Below, one piece after another: positions 27,304 through 35,902 of a stretch of DNA of 64,000 bases. The stretch is from assembly GCF_900113275.1 (NCBI RefSeq), contig NZ_FOOU01000009.1, forward strand, positions 62,001 through 126,000. The letters are read 5' to 3'. A model generated the notes under the pieces. It saw only the letters and a list, made by a program, of their open reading frames with translations. It did not search any database and was not told where the DNA came from. The translations under genes and the position numbers were made by a program. The first letter of the stretch is position 1. Each line of letters starts with the position of its first letter. The stretch is from Neptunomonas qingdaonensis (GTDB taxonomy: Bacteria > Pseudomonadota > Gammaproteobacteria > Pseudomonadales > Balneatricaceae).

Positions 27304-28503
27304 CTAATCCAGCTCAGGGTTTTCATTCAAAAGCTGGTCGACAAAGAAAACCGGAATTTCCAGTCGATGCGCAATTTCACGCAGGATCACTATTTCAGCA
27401 TGGTGTGCTTTACCTTCGGCTTTAGCCATCACACAGAGGTCATGCAATACTTGCATACGCTTAGGTATCGCATTGTATTTAACCACTTGATCAGCACGTT
27501 TTGGCAGCTCTTCCCGTAACTTTTCATAGTTAAAATCTTCTCTGAATTTATACTGCCCAAAGAATTTCTCAAAAACCGCAACCTCCTGTTTAGAGATCGC
27601 GCCATTGGCATTGGCAACCAGTAAACTCCCGGCAAACAGCAAGTGACGCATTGCCAGAGAAGCATCGGTTTTTGATTCAAGATAGCTGGGTTCCATCAGC
27701 GTCATAATGCCTTCGACACCTAATTCCAGCGTTGCTATATCAACGCCATCAGGAAGCATATGTTGTGAATGATGAAACAACTGCAATGCTTTTACTCGCA
27801 GCGGGCTAAAGGGGTGGGTCATAAACCAATCTTCCATGGGGGCTCCGGCTCCCGGAGCACCGTCCACCAGTTGCATATCATCCATCTGCTTCAGGAAGTC
27901 TCCCAGATTGAAGCGAACGATAGAACTCGTCACACCGGATGACAACTTAAACAATGATCGGGCTACAGCGTGTAAGTTTTGGGTACAAAATGCGCCGGCC
28001 CTGTCTGCTGAAATTTCAGCGAAACGCGACCAACTTGTCAGTTTTAATGCCAAGTCAGGTGAAATAGGTGTCTTGCCCTTGAGTAAATAGCCCACAGGAA
28101 TATCATGATGCGCATAAATAAAATGCCCTAATTCATGCCCCATGACAAAACGCAGCTCCTCCTCATCAAAGCTATCCAGCAAGCTTGAAGAGAACATAAT
28201 AAACAAGCGCCCCTCCTCTGGCTTAACGCAGGCGGCATTAAAGTGCGGGCTGGAATAGGCATACAGCTCAACCGGAAGACCCACCCCCAATTTAGTCATA
28301 CAGTCCTGAGCAATACGTGTCAGGCTTGGCGCCATCGCAGGACTTAAACGCACAGACGTAGACAAAAGCTTACGTCTTACACCTTGCACACCCTGAGATT
28401 CAGCTTGTGCAATTTTCTTATTGATCGCTATAACTTCGGGAGCCTGCATCAATTGTGCAGCTAATGCCAAGTCATGCTGTGAGCGGATAGTATCTGCATT
28501 CAT
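27304..28503 (-). CDS. M48-family metallopeptidase with C-terminal TerB-like helical domain
   Basis: This 399-residue protein has the zinc-protease motif GHELGHFIYAHH (HELGH at about 123-127). A third-ligand helix follows in EISADRAGAFCTQ. It lacks a signal peptide or clear membrane helices, unlike HtpX and BepA, so it is probably cytosolic or peripheral. The last 120 residues (RHLLFAGSLLVANANGAISKQEVAVFEKFF through LHDLCVMAKAEGKAHHAEIVILREIAHRLEI) look like a TerB/DjlA-type helical domain, with its A-D-G-x-I-x-x-x-E pattern seen as ANGAISKQE. Fusion of M48 to this fold suggests quality control or stress signalling, which is inference. A terminator follows. Confidence 0.82.
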   Translation of the reverse strand: MNADTIRSQHDLALAAQLMQAPEVIAINKKIAQAESQGVQGVRRKLLSTSVRLSPAMAPSLTRIAQDCMTKLGVGLPVELYAYSSPHFNAACVKPEEGRLFIMFSSSLLDSFDEEELRFVMGHELGHFIYAHHDIPVGYLLKGKTPISPDLALKLTSWSRFAEISADRAGAFCTQNLHAVARSLFKLSSGVTSSIVRFNLGDFLKQMDDMQLVDGAPGAGAPMEDWFMTHPFSPLRVKALQLFHHSQHMLPDGVDIATLELGVEGIMTLMEPSYLESKTDASLAMRHLLFAGSLLVANANGAISKQEVAVFEKFFGQYKFREDFNYEKLREELPKRADQVVKYNAIPKRMQVLHDLCVMAKAEGKAHHAEIVILREIAHRLEIPVFFVDQLLNENPELD

Positions 28504-28734
28504 TGTAATTATTCTTTGTCAGTGAAAGGGCAACCGCGACGCAGTGAAAAACGTTACGCGCTAATTACACTCTATATTAGACATACTTAGCCATTAACTG
28601 CCAGTACCTGTCATACAAAAGCCTAGCTACAAATCTTATTACGTTAACTGCCCTTATTTGCCGTGAAATGGACAAATCATGGACACTATTAAGTACTCCA
28701 TTTAGACAAAAAACGCCTTTGTATAAGCGCATCT

Positions 28735-28941
28735 TCAAACTGTCTTCTGAACTGATAAACCGCGTTGTATCTGATGATTGATGACATCGAGGGTAACCGC
28801 AACAGATTCAGCGAATTGCTGGCGATCTATCAGCGGTACATTAGGTAAAGTAGTGTTATTTGTGTCCATGTCGTTGTAACCTATGTCGTTAGTTGCCGTT
28901 AACATTAAAAATATAATCGTTATAACGAGCAGCTTGACCAA
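28735..28941 (-). CDS. Possible small or truncated helix-turn-helix protein
   Basis: This reading frame is up to 68 residues. A more likely start at an internal Met gives 43 residues, beginning MDTNNTTLPNV. The stretch PLIDRQQFAESVAVTLDVINHQIQRG resembles the N-terminal helix-turn-helix of small MerR/Cox-like excisionase or DNA-binding proteins. In those the sequence would continue with a P-x-x-K-I-G-x-R wing; here it stops after SVQKTV. It may be a truncated remnant of a mobile-element regulator. It lies at the start of an AT-richer decayed region. Low confidence: no clear ribosome site and no recognised full-length relative. The rest of 28504-29141 holds nothing I can identify. Confidence 0.3.
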   Translation of the reverse strand: MVKLLVITIIFLMLTATNDIGYNDMDTNNTTLPNVPLIDRQQFAESVAVTLDVINHQIQRGLSVQKTV

Positions 28942-29141
28942 ATTAACAAAGCCTTTCCACGGTATGTGTATTGGTTAGCTACTGGAAATACCATTCTAGA
29001 ATCTTGACAAATTAGCCCAGAATAGAAAAGACAGCGACTAAATACAGCAAAACGGGAACGGGTATCTAATAGCGCAGCAGATACGGGAACGTTGGTACCG
29101 GAAATAAAAACAGGGAATGCGCACAAGCAAGGATGCAAAAA

Positions 29142-29469
29142 ATGAAAAGCACTATTACGGCTATATTTTTATTAGCACTATCACTGAACTTATTCGCTTC
29201 ATCAGCCATCATTCGCCTACCCGATGGGCAACTGGCTCCCCCAGGCTCTAGCGTCAACAGAATCATAAATGCAGGGGGAAACCCTTTATGGGATCTGAGA
29301 AGCTAGAGAACCTGTAAGTTTATCCAATTAAAAAAATCCAAATATTGCTCAAGCAGTAGATTTGTCTGGAAAAAAAGATGATATTTACTGGATGGTCCAA
29401 TAACATGGCACCATGATTATTGATACAAAATGGACACGATTTGAAAGCGGGATTAAGGATGAATTTTAA
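29142..29469 (+). pseudogene. Decayed gene for a small secreted protein
   Basis: From the ATG at 29142 the frame encodes a signal peptide (KSTITAIFLLALSLNLFASSA) and IIRLPDGQLAPPGSSVNRII then NAGGNPLWDLRS before a stop. In the next frame the same protein clearly goes on: REPVSLSN, stop, NPNIAQAVDLSGKKDDIYWMVQ, stop, GTMIIDTKWTRFESGIKDEF, then a final stop. One frameshift plus two internal stops show a dead gene of about 105 codons. The pattern (secreted, small, G-x-P-L-x-D-L-R then W-M-V-Q-x-H-G) recalls DUF2845-like periplasmic proteins, but I am not sure. It lies directly before the NACHT gene. Confidence 0.7.
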
Positions 29470-29501
29470 TTATTTTTTTCTATCAAGAGGTAGAAGTCAA
29501 T

Positions 29502-31343
29502 ATGATTGAGAATGCTGTCATTGTATCCACAGCCATAAACATACTAGAAAAAGGCGGGGAAGTTTTTCTTTCAGAGCTAATAACAAGATCAATAAAATCA
29601 ATTCTTGAAAAACCTTGGAGGGTTGGACTTTCCCCAGGAAAAACAATTTTAGAAAAACTAAAAGAAGAGGAATACTCAAAAATATATTGCCAAAAAATAG
29701 CATCAAAAATTTTATCTGTAAGAACAATTGCTAGCCATGATGTTGATATTTTTATTGATGATATTTATTACCCATTAAAAATACGTGAAGCAACAAATGA
29801 CTACATTCATACTATAAAAGACAATGTAAGACTTCGCCCTTACAATCCAATAAATATAATTGGAAAAGCTGGGCAAGGCAAGAGCACTATACTAAAGAAA
29901 TTATTTTTAGAAGAACTAAAAAATGGAGATAAATTTCCTATTTTTGTTGAGCTAAAAAAAATAAAGCAAGAAAAAATAATTCATTTTATACTTAATGAAT
30001 TTAACAACATTGGAATAAGTTGTCTGGAAGGAGAACTTGTTGATTTACTTAGAAGTAAAAAATCAATATTGTTGATAGATGGTTTTGACGAAGTAATTCC
30101 GTCACTTAGAGAAAGTACATATATTGAAATAATAGGCATGTACGAAAGATTTGGTTGCGACATAATAACAACATCAAGACCAGATACAGAAATCTGCAGG
30201 TTAACTAGAATAAATAATTATTATGTAGAAGATTTGAGTGCTGATGATGCTAAAGGCTTAATTTCGAAAATAGTAACGGAGGAAAATGTTAAAGAAAAAC
30301 TGTTCACCAGTCTCAAGGATAATACGGAATTAACTGAGACACTAATAAGCCCGATACTAGTTTACTTACTATATGTAAGCCACCCTTATTGGGAAAGCAT
30401 CCCAAAGAAACCAGCAGAATTCTATAAAGGGATTTTTGGATTACTATACACTAGACATGATCTATTAAAGAATTTTCAAAGACATAGGCTTTCTAGCCTT
30501 TCAATTGAAGAAGCAAGGAAAGCATTTACTGGTTTTTGCTATATAACCTTTATAAAAGAAAAATTGTATTTTGATTCTAGCGATATATCTAAATATTTTG
30601 GTGACGCATTAAGCATGCAAGGATCAGACAAAAGCCAAAATGAAAAAATAAAAGAAGACATTATCAGCATTACAGGACTAATTAAAAACGATGGATATGA
30701 CACATATGTTTTCATTCATCGATCAATACAAGAATACCATACTGCGGTTTTCTTATGTGATCTAGATAAAGAGAATTCAAAACGGCAGTTCAGCTTGATT
30801 TTAGAAAATTCAATAAAATCTGAATTTTTCAATAACATAATTAGCTTCATAAAAGAAATTAGTATTGATACTTTCGAAATTGAATTATTAATACCATTTT
30901 TAGAAAGACATGGATTCAGTGAAAATAACATAGAACTTAAATTTGATAATATTAATGAATTAATCACATATGACGTCAAAAATGGCATAGTTTTAAACCC
31001 GCCTTTTTTTAGCAAGGAATTCTTGAGAGTAGAAACATTCATAGCTGCATTCTATTCAGATATAAAAAATGTATTCGGGAATCAGATACCAACAATAACT
31101 GAAAATATTAATAAAATTGATCATCAATCGTTACAAGCATATGTAAACAAATTCCCTAAACGTTTTAGTAAAACTGAAGACAAAGTATCACTACTCGAAT
31201 ACCTTGAGTACAACAACAGAAAAAATGAAATTACAGAGGTTATAATGATTAGCTATAAGCGGATATGGAAACAATATTATATTCCAGTTAAGAATAAGCA
31301 CAAGAACAAAAAGATTCTTCTAGACGGATTTCTATTAAAGTAA
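29502..31343 (+). CDS. NACHT-domain STAND NTPase (bNACHT-type, candidate anti-phage protein)
   Basis: This 613-residue protein has an N-terminal helical region (1-115) with no effector domain I recognise. A NACHT NTPase follows: Walker A GKAGQGKST (121-129), Walker B ILLIDGFDE (189-197), sensor TTSRPD (223-228), and the winged-helix-region signature FIHRSIQEYHTAVF (404-417). A roughly 190-residue C-terminal region of unknown fold follows that could be the sensor; it is not an obvious LRR, WD or TPR repeat. Bacterial NACHT proteins of this build are known to defend against phages, probably by oligomerising after sensing infection. Base composition is far AT-richer than the core genes. The start at 29502 has an AGAGGT site. 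It is a single intact gene flanked by pseudogenes. Confidence 0.88.
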   Translation: MIENAVIVSTAINILEKGGEVFLSELITRSIKSILEKPWRVGLSPGKTILEKLKEEEYSKIYCQKIASKILSVRTIASHDVDIFIDDIYYPLKIREATNDYIHTIKDNVRLRPYNPINIIGKAGQGKSTILKKLFLEELKNGDKFPIFVELKKIKQEKIIHFILNEFNNIGISCLEGELVDLLRSKKSILLIDGFDEVIPSLRESTYIEIIGMYERFGCDIITTSRPDTEICRLTRINNYYVEDLSADDAKGLISKIVTEENVKEKLFTSLKDNTELTETLISPILVYLLYVSHPYWESIPKKPAEFYKGIFGLLYTRHDLLKNFQRHRLSSLSIEEARKAFTGFCYITFIKEKLYFDSSDISKYFGDALSMQGSDKSQNEKIKEDIISITGLIKNDGYDTYVFIHRSIQEYHTAVFLCDLDKENSKRQFSLILENSIKSEFFNNIISFIKEISIDTFEIELLIPFLERHGFSENNIELKFDNINELITYDVKNGIVLNPPFFSKEFLRVETFIAAFYSDIKNVFGNQIPTITENINKIDHQSLQAYVNKFPKRFSKTEDKVSLLEYLEYNNRKNEITEVIMISYKRIWKQYYIPVKNKHKNKKILLDGFLLK

Positions 31344-31387
31344 ATATGACAATAAAAAAATAGATAAGGGTTACTTTGTTGATTTAC

Positions 31388-31409
31388 GGCCCTATGGATC
31401 TGTAGGGCC
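31388..31409. terminator. Hairpin after the NACHT gene
   Basis: GGCCCTA and TAGGGCC form a 7-bp stem with an 8-base loop 45 bases after the NACHT stop, between converging transcription units. No U tract follows, so termination is uncertain. Confidence 0.4.
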
Positions 31410-31444
31410 TCGTATCCGTAAACCTTTTCTACCAAGGGCGAAGA

Positions 31445-31885
31445 TCAACGACGACGTAACAGGCTGTAATACAGCAACGGAATAACTATCAGCGTTAACA
31501 ACGTATACACCAGCAAACCAAAAATAAGACTGACTGCTAGTCCATTAAAAATAGGGGCGTCCAAGATAAAAAATGCGCCCATCATCGCCGCAACCGCCGT
31601 TAATACTATCGGCTTAGCTCTGACACTGGCAGCCTTTACTACAGCGGCTTCAAGGGCTACGCCACGTGCAATCAGGTGGTTGATAAAATCTACCAGCAAA
31701 ATCGAGTTACACACAATAATACCCGCCAACGCGATCATACCGATCATGGAGATTGCCGTGAACTGCGAGTTCAACAGCGCAGCAAAAAGTCCCAGCAATA
31801 CCCCAACCAAGGCCAGCAACGGTCTGAGTTGCAAGCGCATAAAACGGTTCGCAATAGCACCTGAAAAACCCAAAGGCTTCTCCAT
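31445..31885 (-). pseudogene. RND efflux permease (HAE-1/AcrB-like) reduced to its two ends by internal deletion
   Basis: The frame is open but encodes only about 146 residues instead of roughly 1,040. Its first 36 residues (EKPLGFSGAIANRFMRLQLR, PLLALVGVLLGLFAAL) are the normal N-terminus of an RND permease. They continue without break into LNSQFTAISMIGMIALAGIIV then CNSILLVDFINHL and KPIVLTAVAAMMGAFFILDAP, which belong to the last transmembrane helices. About 900 codons are missing in frame. The product could still be a three-helix membrane peptide but cannot be a pump. Its start overlaps the end of the dead adaptor gene upstream, as in intact adaptor-permease operons. Confidence 0.88.
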
Positions 31886-32975
31886 CAACTATTTCCCTCA
31901 TGAAACTGCAAGCCAGCAGAAACGATTCCCTCCAGAATAGGGCCTGTTGCTATTGTTTCCTCCGCCATCAAGCCAGCTGGTATCTCAACTTTGTCAGCAA
32001 ATCAATTACCTACCCTCACCTGACGCAACTGAGGCTGTCCAGTCACGACTCTATTGTCAGAACCATTTTTTCTGAATGAATGACATATACACCTGCCACT
32101 TCTGAGCGATAAACAATACTAGTGGCAAGCACTAGCAGTCGTTCCCGGTCACCCACCTGAACCGCTACTTTTACCAACTGCCCGGGATATAGGCTCTGCT
32201 GAGCCTGAGGTAATTGGAGGCGCATACGCACTGTGCCCGTTCCTGCATCAGCAATGGGGAAAAAAGTGGTTTTCATAGGGAGGACGCTAGCCCCATTATT
32301 TAACACGACGCGAATAGTGGGTTTACTTCTGGCAATCGCGGCAATTGACTGCGGCAGCTCAACAAAGACTCGCAAGCTATCTGGATCAAAACCGCTAATT
32401 AATGGCATACCAAGCTGCACAGCTTCGCCCACTTAGACATGCCGACCACTGGCTACACCGCCATAAGCCGCTTTTATTTCAGTATAAGAGACCTGCTGCT
32501 GAGCACGATTCAGCGCCGCCTTCGCACTGGCAACGCGTGCTTTAGCACTGTTGTAACTAGCGACTGCACTGGCATAACTGGCTTTAGAAAGCAGCTTCTT
32601 GTCATACAAAGATTTAACACGCTCTTACTGCTGAGCTTCTGCTTTACGCTGCACCAGAGCCTCGTGTAAAGCTGCCAGAGCCTGATTCAACCCTTCTTTC
32701 TGATCGATACTTACGAGTTTCAGGATCACAGTACCCGCTAGGACATGATCTCCAACATCTACTAGTACCTGATCAACTAAACCACTCGTTTAAGCGGAAA
32801 CAGTAGCCCGGGATATCGCTTCTACACTACCTTCTAAAAAGCGCTCAAAAGGCATCGTTGTTTTAACAACGATTATCGATGCAAGATCTCGCGCTTGAGC
32901 GGGCTTATAGGTTACCGCTAGCATTGAGCAAACCATCAATAAATTTGTCAGTGAACGAAACATATAGCACCTCAA
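31885..32975 (-). pseudogene. RND periplasmic adaptor (membrane fusion protein) with several nonsense mutations
   Basis: The reading starts with a signal-like MFRSLTNLLMVCSMLAVTYKPAQA and continues through a normal adaptor. The lipoyl half is GLVDQVLVDVGDHVLAGTVI. The coiled-coil hairpin is ERVKSLYDKKLLSKASYASA. The second lipoyl half (QVSYTEIKAAYGGVASG) and the barrel (LPQSIAAIARSKPTIRVVLN, SLYPGQLVKVAVQVG) follow. In-frame TAA codons interrupt it at 32790-32792, 32625-32627 and 32433-32435. A frameshift occurs near 32045 and another stop near 32005. The tail in the shifted frame reaches the permease start. Multiple independent lesions mean an old pseudogene. Confidence 0.88.
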
Positions 32976-33217
32976 TATAATCGACTTATCTATTTTAGCA
33001 TAATCTAATATATATCCTAAAGCCTATTCTTATATGATGATTTGTCGTAGAATAATGACACTATTCTGCAAACATTCAGGTTCGGGTCCCTTTTCTCACA
33101 TCGAAGCTTTAAATTGTTGAATGATTGTTAAAGATTAATGACTAATATTTAAGCAAAAGAAGTAAAGTAAAATCATTACTCGCCGATAAAATAAACATTG
33201 ATGTTCGGAGACAGTAG

Positions 33218-33868
33218 ATGGCGTTGTTAATCTATGACAACGGGAACCTTGTAAAGAACCCGTCAGCAGCACAGTTCCCACAGCGTGGTATTGCCGCCAC
33301 CAACAGGAGCAGTGCATCTAAAAATTCATCCCAAAATAACACCATCAACAATCCTCAAATTACGACACAAAACAAACCTGCCAGCTCTCCACTCACAAAC
33401 GGTACACGCTCAACACTTGTTTCATCGCGCCTCTACGAAGAAACCGGACGTAAGTCTGACACACTTCAGGACCGTCGGCGTTTGATTGCTCTGCATATCA
33501 TGAACTCCCCGGTCATTACTGTTGGTCAATTCGATACTGTAAAATTTGCCTGGGAGTTAATGCAGCGCGAAGGTGTTAACCACTTGGTCATTGTTAACGG
33601 CAATGCGCACCCTCTTGGGGTTATCACAGGCGAAAACCTGCTCAGATCCGGATCTGACTCAAATAGCTTTGTTGCTAATTTACTCAGTAGTGCACTGATT
33701 GCTGTTAGCCCGGATACATTGGTGCGGGAAATAGCGCTGATTTTTATGGAACAAAAGGTAAGCTGTGTCCCTGTCGTAGAACAGGATCACAAAGTGGTTG
33801 GTATTGTTTGTCGCAGTGATCTTTTACGCTTGCTGGTCAGCGGCCCCAACCTTGTGCAACGCGTCTGA
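33218..33868 (+). CDS. Tandem CBS-domain protein
   Basis: This 216-residue protein has a polar, Asn/Ser-rich, probably disordered N-terminus (about 1-85, with ASKNSSQNNTINNPQITTQN) and two CBS domains. The first is IMNSPVITVGQFDTVKFAWELM to HPLGVITGENLL. The second is LLSSALIAVSPDTLVREIALIFMEQKVSCVPVVEQDHKVVGIV. CBS pairs bind adenine nucleotides and regulate other proteins. No catalytic domain is attached. The long disordered leader is unusual. It stands alone, downstream of the decayed efflux genes and divergent from them. The partner is unknown. Confidence 0.85.
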   Translation: MALLIYDNGNLVKNPSAAQFPQRGIAATNRSSASKNSSQNNTINNPQITTQNKPASSPLTNGTRSTLVSSRLYEETGRKSDTLQDRRRLIALHIMNSPVITVGQFDTVKFAWELMQREGVNHLVIVNGNAHPLGVITGENLLRSGSDSNSFVANLLSSALIAVSPDTLVREIALIFMEQKVSCVPVVEQDHKVVGIVCRSDLLRLLVSGPNLVQRV

Positions 33869-33900
33869 TTCCACTTAACTCATAGCTATAGAGCTGCCAT

Positions 33901-34434
33901 TTACAGAAGCTGCCTGAATCCTAGCGTTAACTGCAGTTCATCTTTATTCAGATAGATCTCATTATCAGTAATCGTCATCGTAACAGAAGTGTTACGCTCA
34001 AGCAGAGCGGGAAGTGAAGCGCTTTGCTCTGCATTAAACTGCCAGACAGCCACGCGAGGAAGCCCCTTAAAAGCCTCCTGAGCACGCCCCCACCAGATAT
34101 CCGATTCACGCCCAAATGCATATAGAGACACCTTAGGAGAGCGACTGACGGCTTTACGGATACGTTCAGGCGTTGCCTGCCCGACTTCAAGCCAGTGATT
34201 TACCTGCCCATCTAAACCACATTCCCAAAGATCGGGTTCATCTGTTGCAGATAAACCGCGGCTAAACTGCAAATCTTCATGATAGTTCAGACCATAAACC
34301 ATCAGCCGGATCATCATGCGTTCTTGAGTTTCAGAGGGATGCTGTGCAAGCGTGAGTTTACAGCTGGTATATAAATCTCGATTCATATCAACCAGCTGCA
34401 AATCCACCTTATAGATGGTTGGTTTAAGTGCCAT
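33901..34434 (-). CDS. yaeQ: YaeQ family protein
   Basis: This 177-residue cytosolic protein matches YaeQ along its length. It has the start MALKPTIYKVDLQLVDMNRDLY, then ETQERMMIRLMVYGLNYHEDLQFSRGLS, TDEPDLWECGLDGQVNHWLEVG, and KVSLYAFGRESDIWWG. The acidic and lysine positions belong to a PD-(D/E)xK nuclease-like fold, but enzyme activity has not been shown for the family. Early links to haemolysin transcription are not well supported. It follows a TIGR02647 gene with a 6-base gap, so they form a pair. Confidence 0.92.
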   Translation of the reverse strand: MALKPTIYKVDLQLVDMNRDLYTSCKLTLAQHPSETQERMMIRLMVYGLNYHEDLQFSRGLSATDEPDLWECGLDGQVNHWLEVGQATPERIRKAVSRSPKVSLYAFGRESDIWWGRAQEAFKGLPRVAVWQFNAEQSASLPALLERNTSVTMTITDNEIYLNKDELQLTLGFRQLL

Positions 34435-34440
34435 GTGTGT

Positions 34441-34698
34441 TTAGGAAGTCGTATCCACTTGAACGGGAGTCGTTAAAATCATTAACAGATTTTGAGAATG
34501 CTCAGCCGCATCATGCCCAAGGTCTGTCAGATAACCACCATCTTCCTGGCTGATCAGGTCTTTATCAAACAAGCGCTTTGCAGCAGCGACCATTTGCGGC
34601 CCTGCGCTATGGTGAACTTTGATACCTTCTTGCGTAGTCCCCAGATTAAAATGGTTCAGTAGATTCAGTTCTGCTACCAGCTCAGCGTCATATGGCAT
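34441..34698 (-). CDS. TIGR02647-family small protein
   Basis: This 85-residue protein starts MPYDAELVAELNLLNHFNLGT and continues GIKVHHSAGPQMVAAAKRLFDKDLISQEDGGYLTDLGHDAAEH. This is the conserved core of the TIGR02647 family of gammaproteobacteria. In it the KVHH-x-A-x-x-x-x-x-A-A-x-R-L-F-x-K-x-L-I-x-x-x-D-G-G-Y-L-T segment looks like a winged-helix fold. Its function is unknown. I chose the ATG at 34698, 8 bases after a GAGGAA site; a GTG five codons upstream overlaps that site. Cotranscribed with yaeQ. Confidence 0.82.
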   Translation of the reverse strand: MPYDAELVAELNLLNHFNLGTTQEGIKVHHSAGPQMVAAAKRLFDKDLISQEDGGYLTDLGHDAAEHSQNLLMILTTPVQVDTTS

Positions 34699-34800
34699 TA
34701 TGTATTTCCTCACATCATTTCTATGCCAGCAGCATAGAGCTTATACGCGTCTCAGTACAGCCCCATCTTAAAAAGATAGCGCTGCGGTTACGTTAAACGA

Positions 34801-35691
34801 TTAGCTACTGAAGGTATTGCAGCTCTGTACATCGCCACGCGTGAAGCCCTGATTAAACCATTTGACACGTTGCGCCGATGTTCCATGTGTAAACGAATCG
34901 CGCACCGCATAGCCTTGAGCACGCTTCTGGATAGCATCATCACCTATTTTACTGGCCGCATTCATTGCTTCATCAATATCACCCGGCTCGACAATGTTCC
35001 TGACACGGTTAGCATGAAACGCCCAAATCCCGGCCAGGCAATCTGCCTGCAGCTCCAGCTTAACCGACAAAACATTGGCTTCTGACTTAGGCATGTCACG
35101 CTGCATCTGATGAATTTTTTGCAAAATACCAAACTGTTGTTGTACGTGATGGCCTACTTCATGAGCAATAACATACGCCTGAGCAAAATCACCCGGGGCT
35201 TTAAATGCATGTTTCAGCTCTTCATAAAAACTAAGATCGATATAGACTTTCTGGTCGCCGGGACAATAAAACGGCCCCATAGCAGACTGCGCCGTTCCGC
35301 ACGCTGATTTCACAGCACCACGAAACAGCACCAGACGCGGCTTTTGGTATGTTTTACCCATCTGCTGGAATAACGGAGTCCAGGTATCCTCAGTATCGGC
35401 CAGCACCACTGAAACGAACTCTGCCATCTCATCAGTCGGTGCCTGACTCGGCGCGATTCGCGACATCGTCTGAGTTTGGACAGGCACAGAGCCACCACCC
35501 AGAAGCATATTAATAAGGGTACTCGGATCGCCTCCCATCAGCAGGACAACGACCGCTACCAGAATAATACCAATGCCACCCTTCTTGCCCCCGCTGCCAA
35601 TACGAAAACCACGTCCTGATCCACCCGAGTCCGCCGACTCAGAACGACGATCTTCAATATTCGTACTGCGACGACTACTTTTCCAACGCAT
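34801..35691 (-). CDS. ypfJ: YpfJ-type neutral zinc metallopeptidase, membrane-anchored
   Basis: This 296-residue protein has a charged N-terminal arm (MRWKSSRRSTNIEDRR) and a single transmembrane helix (GGIGIILVAVVVLLMGG). A protease-like domain follows with the zinc motif VIAHEVGHHVQQQFGI (HEVGH) and the later ELQADCLAGIWAFHANR, the D-C-x-A-G block typical of this family. FYCPGDQKVYIDLSFYEEL precedes the zinc helix. The catalytic domain probably faces the periplasm. Its substrate is unknown. The start at 35691 follows GGAGAGAG. Confidence 0.9.
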   Translation of the reverse strand: MRWKSSRRSTNIEDRRSESADSGGSGRGFRIGSGGKKGGIGIILVAVVVLLMGGDPSTLINMLLGGGSVPVQTQTMSRIAPSQAPTDEMAEFVSVVLADTEDTWTPLFQQMGKTYQKPRLVLFRGAVKSACGTAQSAMGPFYCPGDQKVYIDLSFYEELKHAFKAPGDFAQAYVIAHEVGHHVQQQFGILQKIHQMQRDMPKSEANVLSVKLELQADCLAGIWAFHANRVRNIVEPGDIDEAMNAASKIGDDAIQKRAQGYAVRDSFTHGTSAQRVKWFNQGFTRGDVQSCNTFSS

Positions 35692-35902
35692 AGGGCTCTC
35701 TCCTGGAATCTCGCATAAACTCAATATCATGCAAATAGTGCATGCACTACCGCTTAAACTCAACTGCTTAAACTCAATCATGATGTCACAGCTGACTAAC
35801 GGCGAGCCAGTCAGATTTGATACACAAGAATAAAGATAACCCTGACATTACCCCGCCTTTCACATAAAATTCAGTCTTTGATAAACAGATTCGGGAATCG
35901 TT

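Noticed and set aside
28504-28740. Open minus-strand stretch of about 50 codons beyond the small HTH-like reading
   Set aside because: It lacks a ribosome site and any recognisable motif; joining it to the HTH-like reading would need a frameshift that I cannot support.
31445-31885. Novel small three-helix membrane protein
   Set aside because: Both ends match standard RND permease termini and the missing part is exactly the interior, so a deletion remnant explains it better.
28504-33000. Insertion sequence or integrase carrying the NACHT gene
   Set aside because: No transposase, integrase or clear terminal inverted repeat or target duplication is visible; the region is called decayed/accessory only from composition and pseudogenes.
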